A DNA stretch of 63,051 nucleotides from Sandaracinus sp. (GTDB taxonomy: Bacteria; Myxococcota_A; Polyangia; Polyangiales; Houyiibacteriaceae), in NCBI GenBank assembly GCA_002699025.1, contig PABA01000079.1:1-63051 (forward strand). The letters run 5' to 3'. Below are positions 27,301 to 35,209 of this stretch, piece after piece; positions within the stretch are counted from its first letter, which is position 1; the number at the start of each line of letters is the position of its first letter. Position numbers and translations under genes: made by a program. The notes under the pieces were generated by a model. That model had not been told where the DNA came from, made no database searches, and saw nothing but the letters and a program-made list of their open reading frames with translations.

Positions 27301-27681
27301 GTGGCCAGCGTCGTCGCAGATCTCGGCGTTGCCCGGGTAGCGGTCCGGGTCGGCGTCGTCGCAATCCTCGCCGCCGCAGCTCGCGTCCTCGAACCCGTCC
27401 CCGTCCGCGTCGGGGCAGCCCTCGCACATGCGCCCGGTCTCGTCACAGGCCCCCTCGCAGGGGTTGGCGCCGGAGAGGCAGCCGCGGGCGTCGGCGGAGG
27501 GATCGCCCGGGCGACAGAGCTCCTCGCCGTTGCAGAAGAGGCCGTCGTCGCAGTCGGCCGCGGCGGCGCAGGTGTCTCCGCCGGCGTCGGGCGTGGTGGA
27601 GGCGTCCATGGTCGCCCCGTCGTCGTCGCCACAGGCCACGAGCAGCGCGCCGAGCGCGCAGAAGATCGCCACTCGGCGCAT
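24400..27681 (-). CDS. giant MopE-like / RCC1-like lipoprotein
   Basis: A 1093-residue exported lipoprotein; ATG 27681 has GAGGGGG 7 nt upstream, and the signal ends LGALLVAC. About residues 100-650 hold roughly ten Asp/Cys-rich repeats of the MopE type (DADGDGFGD, then DCDD, PGA-E-CN-DDDCDG-TDE), expected to bind calcium or copper. About residues 720-1093 change to repeats of the RCC1/BNR-like propeller type, each with a C-W-G signature (VFQCWGGN, IYCWGRCGG, VTYCWGSDS, VWCWGSTN, VQCWGNDPTG, VTCWGRNSERQLGDG). This combination is typical of Myxococcota surface proteins. The next minus-strand gene upstream (beta-helix lipoprotein) lies about 100 nt away, so the two may form an operon. The ligand is unknown. 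Confidence 0.93.
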   Translation of the reverse strand: MRRVAIFCALGALLVACGDDDGATMDASTTPDAGGDTCAAAADCDDGLFCNGEELCRPGDPSADARGCLSGANPCEGACDETGRMCEGCPDADGDGFEDASCGGEDCDDADPDRYPGNAEICDDAGHDEDCDPDTVGERDVDRDGFVSAACCNGETCGPDCADGILAVNPEATETCNLRDDDCDGRADEGQQVDAYADLDSDLHGDGSMSIAVCPFAARASTTTLDCADDDAQRHGAQLEICDGADNDCDAQTDEGFSDHTWYEDADGDGFGDPLGDVLVQCAPPDGYALLPLDCDDSDATITPVGPELCNARDDDCDGVPSLVLGPADTEDDDRDGFADDGCGGDDCDDLDEYAYPGAPELADGVDNDCDGEVDVGVEEVSWYADADGDGYGDESDAITSDERQPGRVLVAGDCADDDATRRPGAFELCNEIDDDCDGETDEGGFGSLLVYRDQDDDGFGDASMSMRACRDAIPAGWVESPGDCADGDGGGDIYPGADELCNEVDDDCDMTTDEDVMVVDWYPDADEDDYGDGTMAPVSGCAPPATGSWASNPDDCDDGAADIHPDTVWYPDGDMDGYAADDAVGVMQCEAPSADHVRVRGDCDDAAGSVNPDATDFCNGLDDDCSGTVDDDAAETARCDANPTALTGVCLPPPAIEGSCECVMADVGDCDRNPATGCETDLLTSATHCGACGASCPGAQRCEAGTCVDTELQTIHPAAFAFCATREGGVFQCWGGNYNNLFPTPGVRGEAEVNDRGLAPVWDFEGWGNGSSINTYCMVVGPDGARDIYCWGRCGGGSCAPGGSSTGTALGAPTRILASVDDVVGDWVKIVVGSDVAMALRENGQVYTWGANNGGGGFSVLGRGAMPADPATPAPVVGLSDAIDVDTAFSHACAATSGGVTYCWGSDSFDRSGDGTNGSSSTPEPVVFDDGGMDTPVPDGVQVAVYTDGGCLRQSDGDVWCWGSTNANGTGGVRTAYARQVNLGGLAATDLDCRDYHCCAVAAGGVQCWGNDPTGAGAITTSGVPVDVVDETDTPIFGAIEVVVGDNGSCALVEIAGARDVTCWGRNSERQLGDGTTTARNHAGAPSYVMGL

Positions 27682-27779
27682 CGTCGTCCCCCTCCCCCGG
27701 CGACGCCGGGAACGGGAGGAGTCTCGGGGGCGCGCGGGAGGAGCGCAAGCGGGGCCTGCCGGACGCGGCGACGGATGGT

Positions 27780-29264
27780 TCAAGGGGCGGGGAAGGCGCC
27801 GATGGCGGCGGGCTCGGCGTAGCAGCGGCCGTCGAAGCCGGGCGGGAGGGGGAAGTCGATGGCGGTGGCGGCGGCGATGGCAGGGCTCCCGCTCTGGAGG
27901 GCGTAGTCGCCGCCGGCGCGGTCCACGAGGAGCGGGTCCTCCTGCACCAGCGCGCCGGCCTCGTCGATCTCGGCGGGGTAGCTCGGGCCGCTCCAGCCGG
28001 CGTCGCGATCGAGGGCCCACCAGAGGTTGTTCGCGAAGGTGAAGCTCTCGGGCGCGGTGCCGCCGCCGACGTTCACGAAGGTGCGGAGCGCGTCGACGTT
28101 CAGGACGAGCAGGTTGTTGGCGAAGACCCCGTCCCGCGAGGGCACGAAGCGGTCGCCGCTCGTCTCCTGGAGGATGCGCGTCACCCAGCCGCCCGCCGGC
28201 TCGATCACGGTGTTGTGCACGAAGCTGCAGGCGTCGCAGCCGACGAAGGCCACGGGGGCGCCGCTCTCGCTGCCGCCGCGCACGAAGACGTTGGCGACGA
28301 CGCGGATGCGCGCGGCCTCGTGGGGGGCGTCGAGGGGGCGGAAGAACTCGAGGCCGGTGGAGCCGCCGGCGTTCACGGCGCGACCCGGGATGTCCTCGAA
28401 GAGGTTGCCGTGGACGAGCGTGTCGGCGCTGCCGCCCTTGGCCTGGATGGCGTTGCGGACGGTGGAGCGGAAGCGGTTGCCGTGGATGAGGCCGCGGTGG
28501 CAGCCGACCATGTCGACGATCTCACCCATGTCGCAGCCGCCGACGTCGGAGTCGAGGATCCAGAAGTCGTCGACGCCGCTCATCTTGATGCAGTCGTTGT
28601 TGCCGCCGCTGCCGGCGCCGTCGATGGTGATCCCGCGGAGCACGATGAACTCGGCGGGGGTGTCGTAGCTGCCGCCGTCGTCGAGGTTCATGCCGTGCAC
28701 CCCGGCGCCGCGGAGCTCGAGGCCCTCGAGGACGAGGTAGCGGGCGTCGCTGAGGCGGAGGACCGTGCCGCTGCCGCCGGCGTCGAGCACGACCGCGCCC
28801 TCGGCGACGACGGCGATGGGGCGGCCGGGCTCGCCCTGGACGCCGCTGGCGCTGACGGGCGGGTAGGTGCCGGCGCGGACGAGGATGCGCGTGCCGGGAG
28901 TCGCCGCGTCGAGGGCGCTCTCGACGTCCTGGAAGGGGCGCTCCTCGGAGCCGTCTCCGTCGGCGGGGCCCGCGGCGTCGACGTACCAGGTGCGCTCCCA
29001 GGTGACGCCCTCGTCGATGGGGGCGGGGAGCGCGCAGGCGGGGTCGGGGCCGGCGTCCGTGCCCGGGCCCGCGTCCGGGCCGGGGCCGGCGTCGTCGCCC
29101 GCTCCGGCGTCGAGCTCGCTGCCGCCGTCTCGGTCGGAGCCGCCGTCGACCGCCCCGCCCGCGTCGCGACCGCCGCCGGCGTCCGGGTCGGCGCCGTCGT
29201 CGTCCCCGCAGGCGACGAGGAGGAGCGAGGCGAAGACGGCGAGAGCGGGGTTCACGCGAGCCAT
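27780..29264 (-). CDS. right-handed parallel beta-helix lipoprotein
   Basis: A 494-residue protein with a lipoprotein signal ending in LLLVAC, a long Asp/Gly/Ala/Pro linker (repeated DAG), and from about residue 90 a beta-helix. Typical segments are DGSEERPFQDVESALDAATP and GTRILVRAGTYPP (a DUF1565-like start), then repeated strand-turn units such as LVLEGLELRGAGVHGMN, GLIHGNRFRSTVRNAIQA and VVANVFVRGG. Such folds occur in pectate-lyase-like and other carbohydrate-acting or surface proteins; I cannot name an active site. It sits between apt and the giant MopE/RCC1 gene on the same strand. Confidence 0.88.
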   Translation of the reverse strand: MARVNPALAVFASLLLVACGDDDGADPDAGGGRDAGGAVDGGSDRDGGSELDAGAGDDAGPGPDAGPGTDAGPDPACALPAPIDEGVTWERTWYVDAAGPADGDGSEERPFQDVESALDAATPGTRILVRAGTYPPVSASGVQGEPGRPIAVVAEGAVVLDAGGSGTVLRLSDARYLVLEGLELRGAGVHGMNLDDGGSYDTPAEFIVLRGITIDGAGSGGNNDCIKMSGVDDFWILDSDVGGCDMGEIVDMVGCHRGLIHGNRFRSTVRNAIQAKGGSADTLVHGNLFEDIPGRAVNAGGSTGLEFFRPLDAPHEAARIRVVANVFVRGGSESGAPVAFVGCDACSFVHNTVIEPAGGWVTRILQETSGDRFVPSRDGVFANNLLVLNVDALRTFVNVGGGTAPESFTFANNLWWALDRDAGWSGPSYPAEIDEAGALVQEDPLLVDRAGGDYALQSGSPAIAAATAIDFPLPPGFDGRCYAEPAAIGAFPAP

Positions 29265-29328
29265 CCCCGGAGCATGGCGGGCGCCCGGTGGGCGGCGTGA
29301 CCGGGGAGAGCCGGACGCGCGCCCGCGC

Positions 29329-29862
29329 TCAGTAGCGCACGAGGCTGTGCACGGGGTGCGGCGCGAGCTCGTGCGCGCCCTCGAGGAAGCCGAGCTCCAC
29401 CACGAACGCGAAGCCGGCCACCGTGCCGCCGAGCTTCTCGACGAGCTCGGCCGTCGCCTTCGCCGTGCCGCCCGTCGCGACCAGGTCGTCCACGATGAGC
29501 ACGCGCGCCCCCTCGTGCAGCGCGTCCACGTGCATCTCGAGGGCGTCCTTGCCGTACTCGAGCGCGTACTCGACCTTCACGGTCTCCGCCGGCAGCTTCC
29601 CGGGCTTGCGCGCCGGCACGAAGGGCAGGTGCATCTTCGCCGCCAGCGCCGCGCCGAAGATGAAGCCGCGCGACTCCATGCCCACCACCGTGTCCGCCTC
29701 GAGGTCCTGGAGGCGCTCGCCGAGGAGATCGAGCGAGGCGTTGAAGGCCTTCGGGTGCGCGAGCAGCGGCGTGATGTCCTTGAAGAGGATCCCGGGCTTC
29801 GGGAAGTTGGGGACGTCGCGGATCTGCGACTTCACGAGCTCGATGCGGGGGTCGGTGGTCAT
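29329..29862 (-). CDS. apt: adenine phosphoribosyltransferase
   Basis: A 177-residue cytoplasmic enzyme that makes AMP from adenine and PRPP (purine salvage). The PRPP-binding motif VLIVDDLVATGGT lies near residue 119, and the GMESRGFIFGAALA and ARKPGKLPAETVKVEY segments are characteristic. The length is normal. The ATG overlaps the TGA of surE by 4 nt (ATGA), so translation is coupled and nucleotide dephosphorylation and base salvage are co-expressed. Confidence 0.97.
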   Translation of the reverse strand: MTTDPRIELVKSQIRDVPNFPKPGILFKDITPLLAHPKAFNASLDLLGERLQDLEADTVVGMESRGFIFGAALAAKMHLPFVPARKPGKLPAETVKVEYALEYGKDALEMHVDALHEGARVLIVDDLVATGGTAKATAELVEKLGGTVAGFAFVVELGFLEGAHELAPHPVHSLVRY

Positions 29863-30638
29863 GCTTCGTCCTCGTCCTCGCCGGCCACGTAGGCGGCGAT
29901 GCCGAACTGGTCCGGGTCGGTGGCCTCGATGCGGAGGGGCGTCACGGAGATGAAGCCCTCGTCCACGGCGTCCGTGTCGGAGCCGTCCAGGGGCTCGTGG
30001 CGGGGCCCGCCCGGGCCGCCGATCCAGTAGTACTCGCGGCCGCGCGGATCGTCGCGCACCTCGACGCCCTCGGCGTAGTGGCGGAGGCCGAGGCGCGTCG
30101 CGCGCACGCCCTTCTCGCCGCCGCCGCGCGGGAAGTTCACGTTCAGGAGCGGCGCGTGGCCCTCGGGCTTGGGCGCCTCGTGGAAGCGGAGCGCGAGGGA
30201 GGCGGCGTGGCCGGCGGCGCGCATGAGGGCCGCCTCGTCGGCGCGCCCCACGAGGCTGAAGGCGATGGAGGGGACGCCGCGGAGGGCGGCCTCCCGGGCG
30301 GCGGCGACGGTGCCGGAGTAGACGACGTCGGAGGCGAGGTTCGGCCCGTGGTTGATGCCGCTGCAGCAGAGGTCCGGGCGCCGCGGGAGCAGGTCGCGGC
30401 GGAAGAGGGCCACGTAGACGCAGTCCACGGGGGTCCCGTCGATGCTGTGGAGCTGGTCGCCGAGGCGCTCGTGGCGGAGCGGCCGGTGGAGCGAGATGGC
30501 GTGGCTCTGGGCGCTCTGCTCGTACTTCGGCGCGACGGTGACGACGTCGGCGATCTCGCGGAGCGCGTCGCGGAGCGCGAGGACGCCGGGGGCGTCGACG
30601 CCGTCGTCGTTCGAGAGGAGGATGAGCGGGCGCGTCAC
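29859..30638 (-). CDS. surE: 5'/3'-nucleotidase SurE
   Basis: A 259-residue metal-dependent nucleoside-monophosphate phosphatase (stationary-phase survival protein). The diagnostic LLSNDDGVDAPG lies at residues 6-17, with the metal-site and substrate loops YEQSAQSHAISLHRPL, GTPVDCVYVAL and SGINHGPNLASDVVYSGTVA. The C-terminal part carries the usual domain-swap hairpin and an acidic tail (GEDEDEA). The GTG start at 30638 is required because no ATG precedes LILLSNDDG. It is the first gene of the surE-apt pair. Confidence 0.96.
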   Translation of the reverse strand: MTRPLILLSNDDGVDAPGVLALRDALREIADVVTVAPKYEQSAQSHAISLHRPLRHERLGDQLHSIDGTPVDCVYVALFRRDLLPRRPDLCCSGINHGPNLASDVVYSGTVAAAREAALRGVPSIAFSLVGRADEAALMRAAGHAASLALRFHEAPKPEGHAPLLNVNFPRGGGEKGVRATRLGLRHYAEGVEVRDDPRGREYYWIGGPGGPRHEPLDGSDTDAVDEGFISVTPLRIEATDPDQFGIAAYVAGEDEDEA

Positions 30639-30790
30639 GGCGAGGCGTATACCGCGGATGCGAGCCCCCGGCGAGGCACGGGCGACCTCCGGCGCGCGCG
30701 AGGCCGGAGGAGCACATGGCGAGAGCGTGAGCCGCGCTCGGCGGGGGGCCGCACCCGGCGCGCCTCAGCCCGCGCGCTCGAGACGGCCCC

Positions 30791-31489
30791 TCAGCGGCGC
30801 GCCAGGGAGGGATCGTCCGTGGCGAGGAGGCGGCCGTCCGGGAGCGAGCGGGCCATGAGCCGGCCGTCGACGAGGGGCTCGAGGCGGAGGCGCTTGCCGG
30901 CGTCGCGGTAGCCCTGCCCCACCTGGCTCGGGTCGAGCTCCCAGTGAGCCGTCCCCGCGACCGTGACGGTCTCGCCCGCCTCGAAGGCGCCCTCCCGGTA
31001 GCGGATGCGCTTGTTGAAGATCCAGCCCTTGGTGCCGTGGCCTCGCTGGAGCAGGAACTCCTCGAGCTCGGGGCTCGGCCCGCGGAAGAGGCCCGTGCCC
31101 TCGCGGGCGTCGAGGTCCGTCGCGATCTCGAGGGCGCCCTTCACCCAGGCGACGCCGCTCTCGTCCTCGAGCAGGAAGGCGCTCGCCTCGGACTCGTCGA
31201 CGATGGTCTTCCAGCGCCCGTGGCGGCCCCGGTTCTCGTACTCCTGCACGAGCACCCGCCAGGCCGCGCAGCCCCGCCCGCTGAGGGGCGCCTGGAGCGG
31301 GGCCTCCTCGCCCTCGTACACGAGCCGGCCGCTGACGCGGACCATGTCGCCCTCGCTCACCTCGGCGATGCGCTGGAGCGGGTAGAGGCGGAGCGCGCGC
31401 TTGATCGCCGCGTCACGGCGAAACCACCAGACGAGGAACGCCATCACGCCGAAGGCGCCGAGGATGAGGATCAGGACGAAGGGCGGCAC
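30791..31489 (-). CDS. GIDE-domain membrane protein
   Basis: A 232-residue protein. One N-terminal membrane helix (VLILILGAFGVMAFLVWWF) is followed by a basic patch and a domain like that of the MULAN/GIDE family: EGDMVRVSGRLV, RGCAAWRVLVQEYE, RWKTIVDESEASAFLLEDES, then YREGAFEAGETVTVAGTAHW. Eukaryotic members end in a RING finger that makes them ubiquitin ligases; there is none here, so a ligase activity should not be inferred. GTG 31489 is chosen just before the membrane helix; GTG 31507 is the alternative. It follows ppc on the same strand after about 70 nt. Confidence 0.82.
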   Translation of the reverse strand: MPPFVLILILGAFGVMAFLVWWFRRDAAIKRALRLYPLQRIAEVSEGDMVRVSGRLVYEGEEAPLQAPLSGRGCAAWRVLVQEYENRGRHGRWKTIVDESEASAFLLEDESGVAWVKGALEIATDLDAREGTGLFRGPSPELEEFLLQRGHGTKGWIFNKRIRYREGAFEAGETVTVAGTAHWELDPSQVGQGYRDAGKRLRLEPLVDGRLMARSLPDGRLLATDDPSLARR

Positions 31490-31557
31490 GGCACGCAGGG
31501 TACACACGCGGCTGCCCGGCGCGAGTCGCCCGCTCGCGCTCGGCCCGCGCGCTCCCC

Positions 31558-34248
31558 TCAGCCGGTGTTGCGGAGCCCCGCGGCGATGCCTTGGACGGCG
31601 ACGCGGGCGACGGCATCCCAGGCTTCCGGCTCGTCCCCGCTGCGGGCGCGGCGCAGGGCCTCGACCTGCAGGTAGGAGAGCGGATCGACGTAGGGGTTGC
31701 GGAGCTCGATGGAGCCGCGGACGACCGGGTCGTCGTGGAGCAGCATGGGCGCGCCGCTCACGCGGAGCACGGCAGCGCGGGTGGCGTCGTGCTCGTGGCA
31801 GATGCGGCCGAAGACGCGCTCGCGGACGTCCTCGTCGGGGCAGAGCTCGGCGTAGCGGCGGCCGATGGCGAGGTCGACCTTCGCGAGGGTCATCTCGACG
31901 TTGTCGAGCAGATCGCGGAAGAAGGGCGAGCGGTCGTAGAGGCGGTGGAGCTGGGCCTCGCCGCCGTTCTCGAGCATGGCGCTCAGGCCCGTGCCGACGC
32001 CGTACCAGCCGGTGATGACGGTGCGGCACTGGCTCCAGGAGAAGACCCAGGGGATGGCGCGGAGATCGGAGAGCGAGAGCTCGCCGCCGCGGCGCTTGGC
32101 CGGGCGCGAGGCGATGTTGAGCTGGGCGATGGTGTGGAAGGGCGTCGCCGTCTCGAAGTAGGGGACGAGGCCCGGATCCTCGACGAGCTCCCGGTAGGCG
32201 TCGTGGCTGGCCTGGGCGAGGGCCTCGAGCGCTTCGCCCTCCCCTTCCATCTCGCGACGCGGCGCGTAGCGGGCCTCGAAGCGCGCGCCGACGGCGGCCC
32301 CGACGGTCTGCTCGAGGTAGCGCACGGCCAGGTCGGCCCCGCTGAAGTGGAACGCGCGCACCTCGCCCTGCTCGGTGAGCTTGGTGTCGCCGCCGAAGAC
32401 CTCCGGCGGGAGCGCGCGGATGGCGCGGTAGGTGGGGCCGCCGCCGCGCGAGACGGAGCCGCCGCGGCCGTGGAAGACGCGGAGCGCCACGCCGTGCTCG
32501 GCGCAGACCCGGGCGGCGACGCGCTGGGTCTCGAGGACGCCGACGCGGCTCGCGAGGATGCCGGCCTCCTTCATGGAGTCGGAGTAGCCGAGGATGAGCT
32601 CCTGCGTGTCGCCGCGGCGGCGCAGGTGCTCGCGGTAGGCCGGGTGCGCGAAGAGCCCGCGGAGGACGTCGGCGGACTCGCGGAGGGCGGCGCGCGTCTC
32701 GAAGAGGGGGACGATGTCGAGGTGGTCGGCGAGGCCGTGGAGCTCGGCGAGCTTCATGACCTCCAGCACGTCCGCCGGGGAGTGCGACATCGAGATGATG
32801 TAGGTGCCGATGGCCTCGCGGCCGAAGCGGGCCTGGAGCCGGCCGAGCGTGTCGAAGAGGCCGAGCAGGCGCGCCGCCTCGTCGGAGAGCTCGGCATCGC
32901 GCGGCGGGAGGCGGAGCTTCTGGAGGGCCTCGATGCGCTGCTCGGGGCCCATCTCGAGGTAGGCCGGCTCGCCGAGGAGCTCGGCGAGGACACGCCGGTG
33001 CATGCGGCTGTCCTCGCGCACGTCGAGGTTGGCGAGGGTGAAGCCGAAGGCGCGGACGCGCTGGATGAGGTCGAGGAGGGCGTCGTCGGGGAGCGCGGTG
33101 GCGCGGGCGGCGCGGAGCACGTCGCGGAGCACCTTCAGGTCGCGGAGGAAGTCCTCCGGGCGGGCGTAGGCACCGGCGGAGAAGCGCTTGGTGCGCTCGA
33201 GGCGCTCGCGCATGAAGGTGAGCAGGCGGCGGAGCGGCTCGTGGGGGTTGCGGCGCGCGGCCACGTGCGCGACCTCGGGGACGGCGGCGGCGGCGCGCTC
33301 GAGGGCCGCGTCGAGGCCGGCGTGGGGCGGGAGGCGGTGCGCGGCGGCGGCGAGGGGATCGACGAGGTCGTCGAGGTCGGCGAGGTAGCGATCGAGGCAG
33401 ATCCAGCGCTGGAGCTCGAGGGTGCGCTCGGTGACCCCGTCGTTGACGAAGGGGTTGCCGTCGCGGTCCGAGCCCATCCAGGAGCCGAACCAGACGGGCA
33501 CCGGGAGCTCGAGGGGGTCGACGGGGCCGTAGCTCGCCTCGAGGGCGCGGACGAGCTGGCGCTGGAGGCGGGGGACGGCGTCGAGGAGAACGTTGCGGAG
33601 GTACCAGAGGCCGGCCTTCACCTCCTCGAGGACGTCCGGGCGCTCGGGGCGCTCGGCGGCGTGCTCCCAGAGGGCCTCGACGCGGGCGCGGAGGGCGCGG
33701 GTGGCGTCGCTCTGTTGGGCCGGCGTGAGGTGGGCGCGGTCGCGCCGCTCGAGGAGCTCGCGGACGTCCGCGAGGAGGCGCTCGGTGGTGCGCCGGCGGG
33801 CCTCCGTGGGGTGGGCCGTGAAGACGAAGCCGAGGCGGACGTCGCCGAGGGCCGTGAGGACCTGCTCGCGGGTGGCGCCGCGGGTCTCGAGCTCGTCGAC
33901 GACCTGGAAGAGGGAGTGCTGGACGGCGGCGGGACCGGCGTCGAGCTCGCGGCGGCGGAGCTCCCGCATGCGGTGCACGTCCTCGGCCTGGTTCACGAGC
34001 TGGAAGTAGAGGGTGAAGGCGCGGCTGACCTCCAGGGCCATCGACGGGGAGAGCGCGGCGGCCTCGTCGGCGAGGACCCGGCGGGCCTGCATGCGGGAGG
34101 CCGGGTCGTCCGCGTCGTGGGCGCGCTTGGCGGCCTGGCGCATGCGCTCGACGTGCTCGAAGAGCGCATCGCCGCCGTGGGCGCGCAGCACTTCGCCGAG
34201 CGTATCGCCGAGCAGCCGGACGTCGGTGGAGAGGGAAGAGGGAGCCAT
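31558..34248 (-). CDS. ppc: phosphoenolpyruvate carboxylase
   Basis: An 896-residue cytoplasmic enzyme that fixes bicarbonate onto PEP to give oxaloacetate. The catalytic motifs are intact: FTAHPTEARRRT (about 139), WMGSDRDGNPFV, GYSDSMKEAG (about 551) and HGRGGSVSRGGGP (about 590). The conserved C-terminal Asn-Thr-Gly is present, so the chain is complete. ATG 34248 has AGGAG a few nt upstream. The 5' region is the repeat-rich spacer 34249-34878. Confidence 0.97.
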   Translation of the reverse strand: MAPSSLSTDVRLLGDTLGEVLRAHGGDALFEHVERMRQAAKRAHDADDPASRMQARRVLADEAAALSPSMALEVSRAFTLYFQLVNQAEDVHRMRELRRRELDAGPAAVQHSLFQVVDELETRGATREQVLTALGDVRLGFVFTAHPTEARRRTTERLLADVRELLERRDRAHLTPAQQSDATRALRARVEALWEHAAERPERPDVLEEVKAGLWYLRNVLLDAVPRLQRQLVRALEASYGPVDPLELPVPVWFGSWMGSDRDGNPFVNDGVTERTLELQRWICLDRYLADLDDLVDPLAAAAHRLPPHAGLDAALERAAAAVPEVAHVAARRNPHEPLRRLLTFMRERLERTKRFSAGAYARPEDFLRDLKVLRDVLRAARATALPDDALLDLIQRVRAFGFTLANLDVREDSRMHRRVLAELLGEPAYLEMGPEQRIEALQKLRLPPRDAELSDEAARLLGLFDTLGRLQARFGREAIGTYIISMSHSPADVLEVMKLAELHGLADHLDIVPLFETRAALRESADVLRGLFAHPAYREHLRRRGDTQELILGYSDSMKEAGILASRVGVLETQRVAARVCAEHGVALRVFHGRGGSVSRGGGPTYRAIRALPPEVFGGDTKLTEQGEVRAFHFSGADLAVRYLEQTVGAAVGARFEARYAPRREMEGEGEALEALAQASHDAYRELVEDPGLVPYFETATPFHTIAQLNIASRPAKRRGGELSLSDLRAIPWVFSWSQCRTVITGWYGVGTGLSAMLENGGEAQLHRLYDRSPFFRDLLDNVEMTLAKVDLAIGRRYAELCPDEDVRERVFGRICHEHDATRAAVLRVSGAPMLLHDDPVVRGSIELRNPYVDPLSYLQVEALRRARSGDEPEAWDAVARVAVQGIAAGLRNTG

Positions 34249-34344
34249 GGGCTCCTATTAGTACACCACGAGTGAGTCACCACCCTCCCCCACCGCGAAC
34301 CCGAGCCCCCACGCCAGGGGGAGGGACCGCACCTCCGCGAGCGA

Positions 34345-34407
34345 AGCGCGTGATGCAGCAAGACCGAAGCAGCGCGTGATGCAGCAAGACCGAAGCAGCG
34401 CGTGATG
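34345..34407. repeat. 26-bp tandem repeat
   Basis: Two full copies and one partial copy of a unit beginning AGCGCGTGATGCAGCAAGAC and ending CGAAGC, at 34345-34370, 34371-34396 and 34397 on. Confidence 0.95.
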
Positions 34408-34431
34408 GGGAGCGCCCCGGCCGTGACTCGG

Positions 34432-34597
34432 CGAAGGCACCACGCTGCCGAGGGAAGCGCCCCGGCCGCGAAGCGGCAAAGGCACCGTACTGCGAAGGGG
34501 GAGCGCCGGCCGCGGAGCGGCGAAGGCACCGCGCTGCCAAGGGGAGCGCCGCGGCCGCGGAGCGGCGAAGGCACCGGGCTGCGAAGGGGAGCGCCCC
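34432..34597. repeat. 45-bp tandem repeat, 3.7 copies
   Basis: Copies start at about 34432, 34477, 34521 and 34566 with (C)GAAGGCACC, continue with CTGC-AAGGGGAGCGCC and end with CCGCGGAGCGG. They are 44-45 bp long and differ at several positions. The last copy runs into the element that is shared with the tRNA-Val locus. Confidence 0.9.
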
Positions 34598-34630
34598 CAC
34601 ATCTACCGCGTAGCCCGGCCCCACGGAGCC

Positions 34631-34712
34631 GCCTTCGTGCATCGTCGAAGAACCGAGGCCTGTGACGCGAGCGTAGCGAGCGCCGAGGGCCCCACGGGCC
34701 CGCTGGTAAGCA
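34631..34712. repeat. 82-bp direct repeat, copy A
   Basis: Identical over 82 bp to 34755-34836. It begins GCCTTCGTGCATCGTCGAAG and ends CGCTGGTAAGCA, and it contains the hairpin GGGCCC-CAC-GGGCCC. The flank CCCACGGAGCC is nearly matched in copy B (CCCACGGGCCC). Confidence 0.95.
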
Positions 34713-34754
34713 CAAAATAGCGAGCGCAGCGAGCGGAAGACGCCCCACGGGCCC

Positions 34755-34836
34755 GCCTTCGTGCATCGTCGAAGAACCGAGGCCTGTGACGCGAGCGTAG
34801 CGAGCGCCGAGGGCCCCACGGGCCCGCTGGTAAGCA
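34755..34836. repeat. 82-bp direct repeat, copy B
   Basis: Identical to copy A at 34631-34712, with 42 bp between the copies. Its right end abuts the A-tract of the tRNA-Pro terminator. Confidence 0.95.
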
Positions 34837-34875
34837 AAAAAAAAAGACGGCCCGAGGCGAAAACCTCGGGCCGTC
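34836..34875 (-). terminator. intrinsic terminator of tRNA-Pro
   Basis: A perfect 12-bp stem (GACGGCCCGAGG / CCTCGGGCCGTC) with a 6-nt loop, followed on the minus strand by ten T (A-tract 34836-34845). It lies 4 nt after the CCA of tRNA-Pro and is the clearest terminator in the window. Confidence 0.97.
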
Positions 34876-34878
34876 GAA

Positions 34879-34955
34879 TGGTCGGGGCGACTGGATTCGA
34901 ACCAGCGACCCCCACACCCCCAGTATGGTGCGCTACCAGACTGCGCTACGCCCCG
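34879..34955 (-). tRNA. tRNA-Pro (anticodon GGG)
   Basis: A 77-nt cloverleaf on the minus strand with acceptor CGGGGCG/CGCCCCG, discriminator A and encoded CCA. The D-arm is GCGC/GCGC, the anticodon stem CCATA/TGTGG, the loop CTGGGGG and the T-arm GCTGG-TTCGAAT-CCAGT. The C1-G72 pair is typical of tRNA-Pro. It reads CCC/CCU codons. Confidence 0.97.
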
Positions 34956-35209
34956 GCCTGAAGCCGTTCGGGTGCGGGGAGGCGCACCTTACAACGGAAG
35001 GCGGAGGGCGCAAGGGGAAAGCATGACGAGCGCCGCAACCGCTTGAGATCCGACATGAATCGTGATTCCATCCCTTCCTCGTCAGCGCGGCCTCGGGGCC
35101 TCCTGGCGGGCGCACCGGGGGCCTTCGGGACGGGCTCGCGGGCGAAGGCGGGCGCCCCTGCGTCCGGCCTCGATGCGCGCCGACGCTTCGCCACGAGAAG
35201 GACCCTCCC

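Larger units (their letters stand above)
34249..34878. other. 630-nt repeat-rich spacer between ppc and tRNA-Pro
   Basis: Contains no gene. From left to right: about 95 nt of plain sequence beside ppc, a 26-bp tandem repeat, a 45-bp tandem repeat, two 82-bp direct repeats, and the terminator of tRNA-Pro. Frames across it translate to recurring Arg/Ser/Ala peptides and are artefacts of the repeats. Confidence 0.85.

Noticed and set aside
30791-31489. Bacterial ubiquitin ligase
   Set aside because: Only the GIDE-like domain is present; the RING cysteines and histidines are absent.
34345-34836. Possible CRISPR array
   Set aside because: Repeats of 26, 45 and 82 bp are tandem or few, with no equal-length unique spacers and no cas genes nearby.
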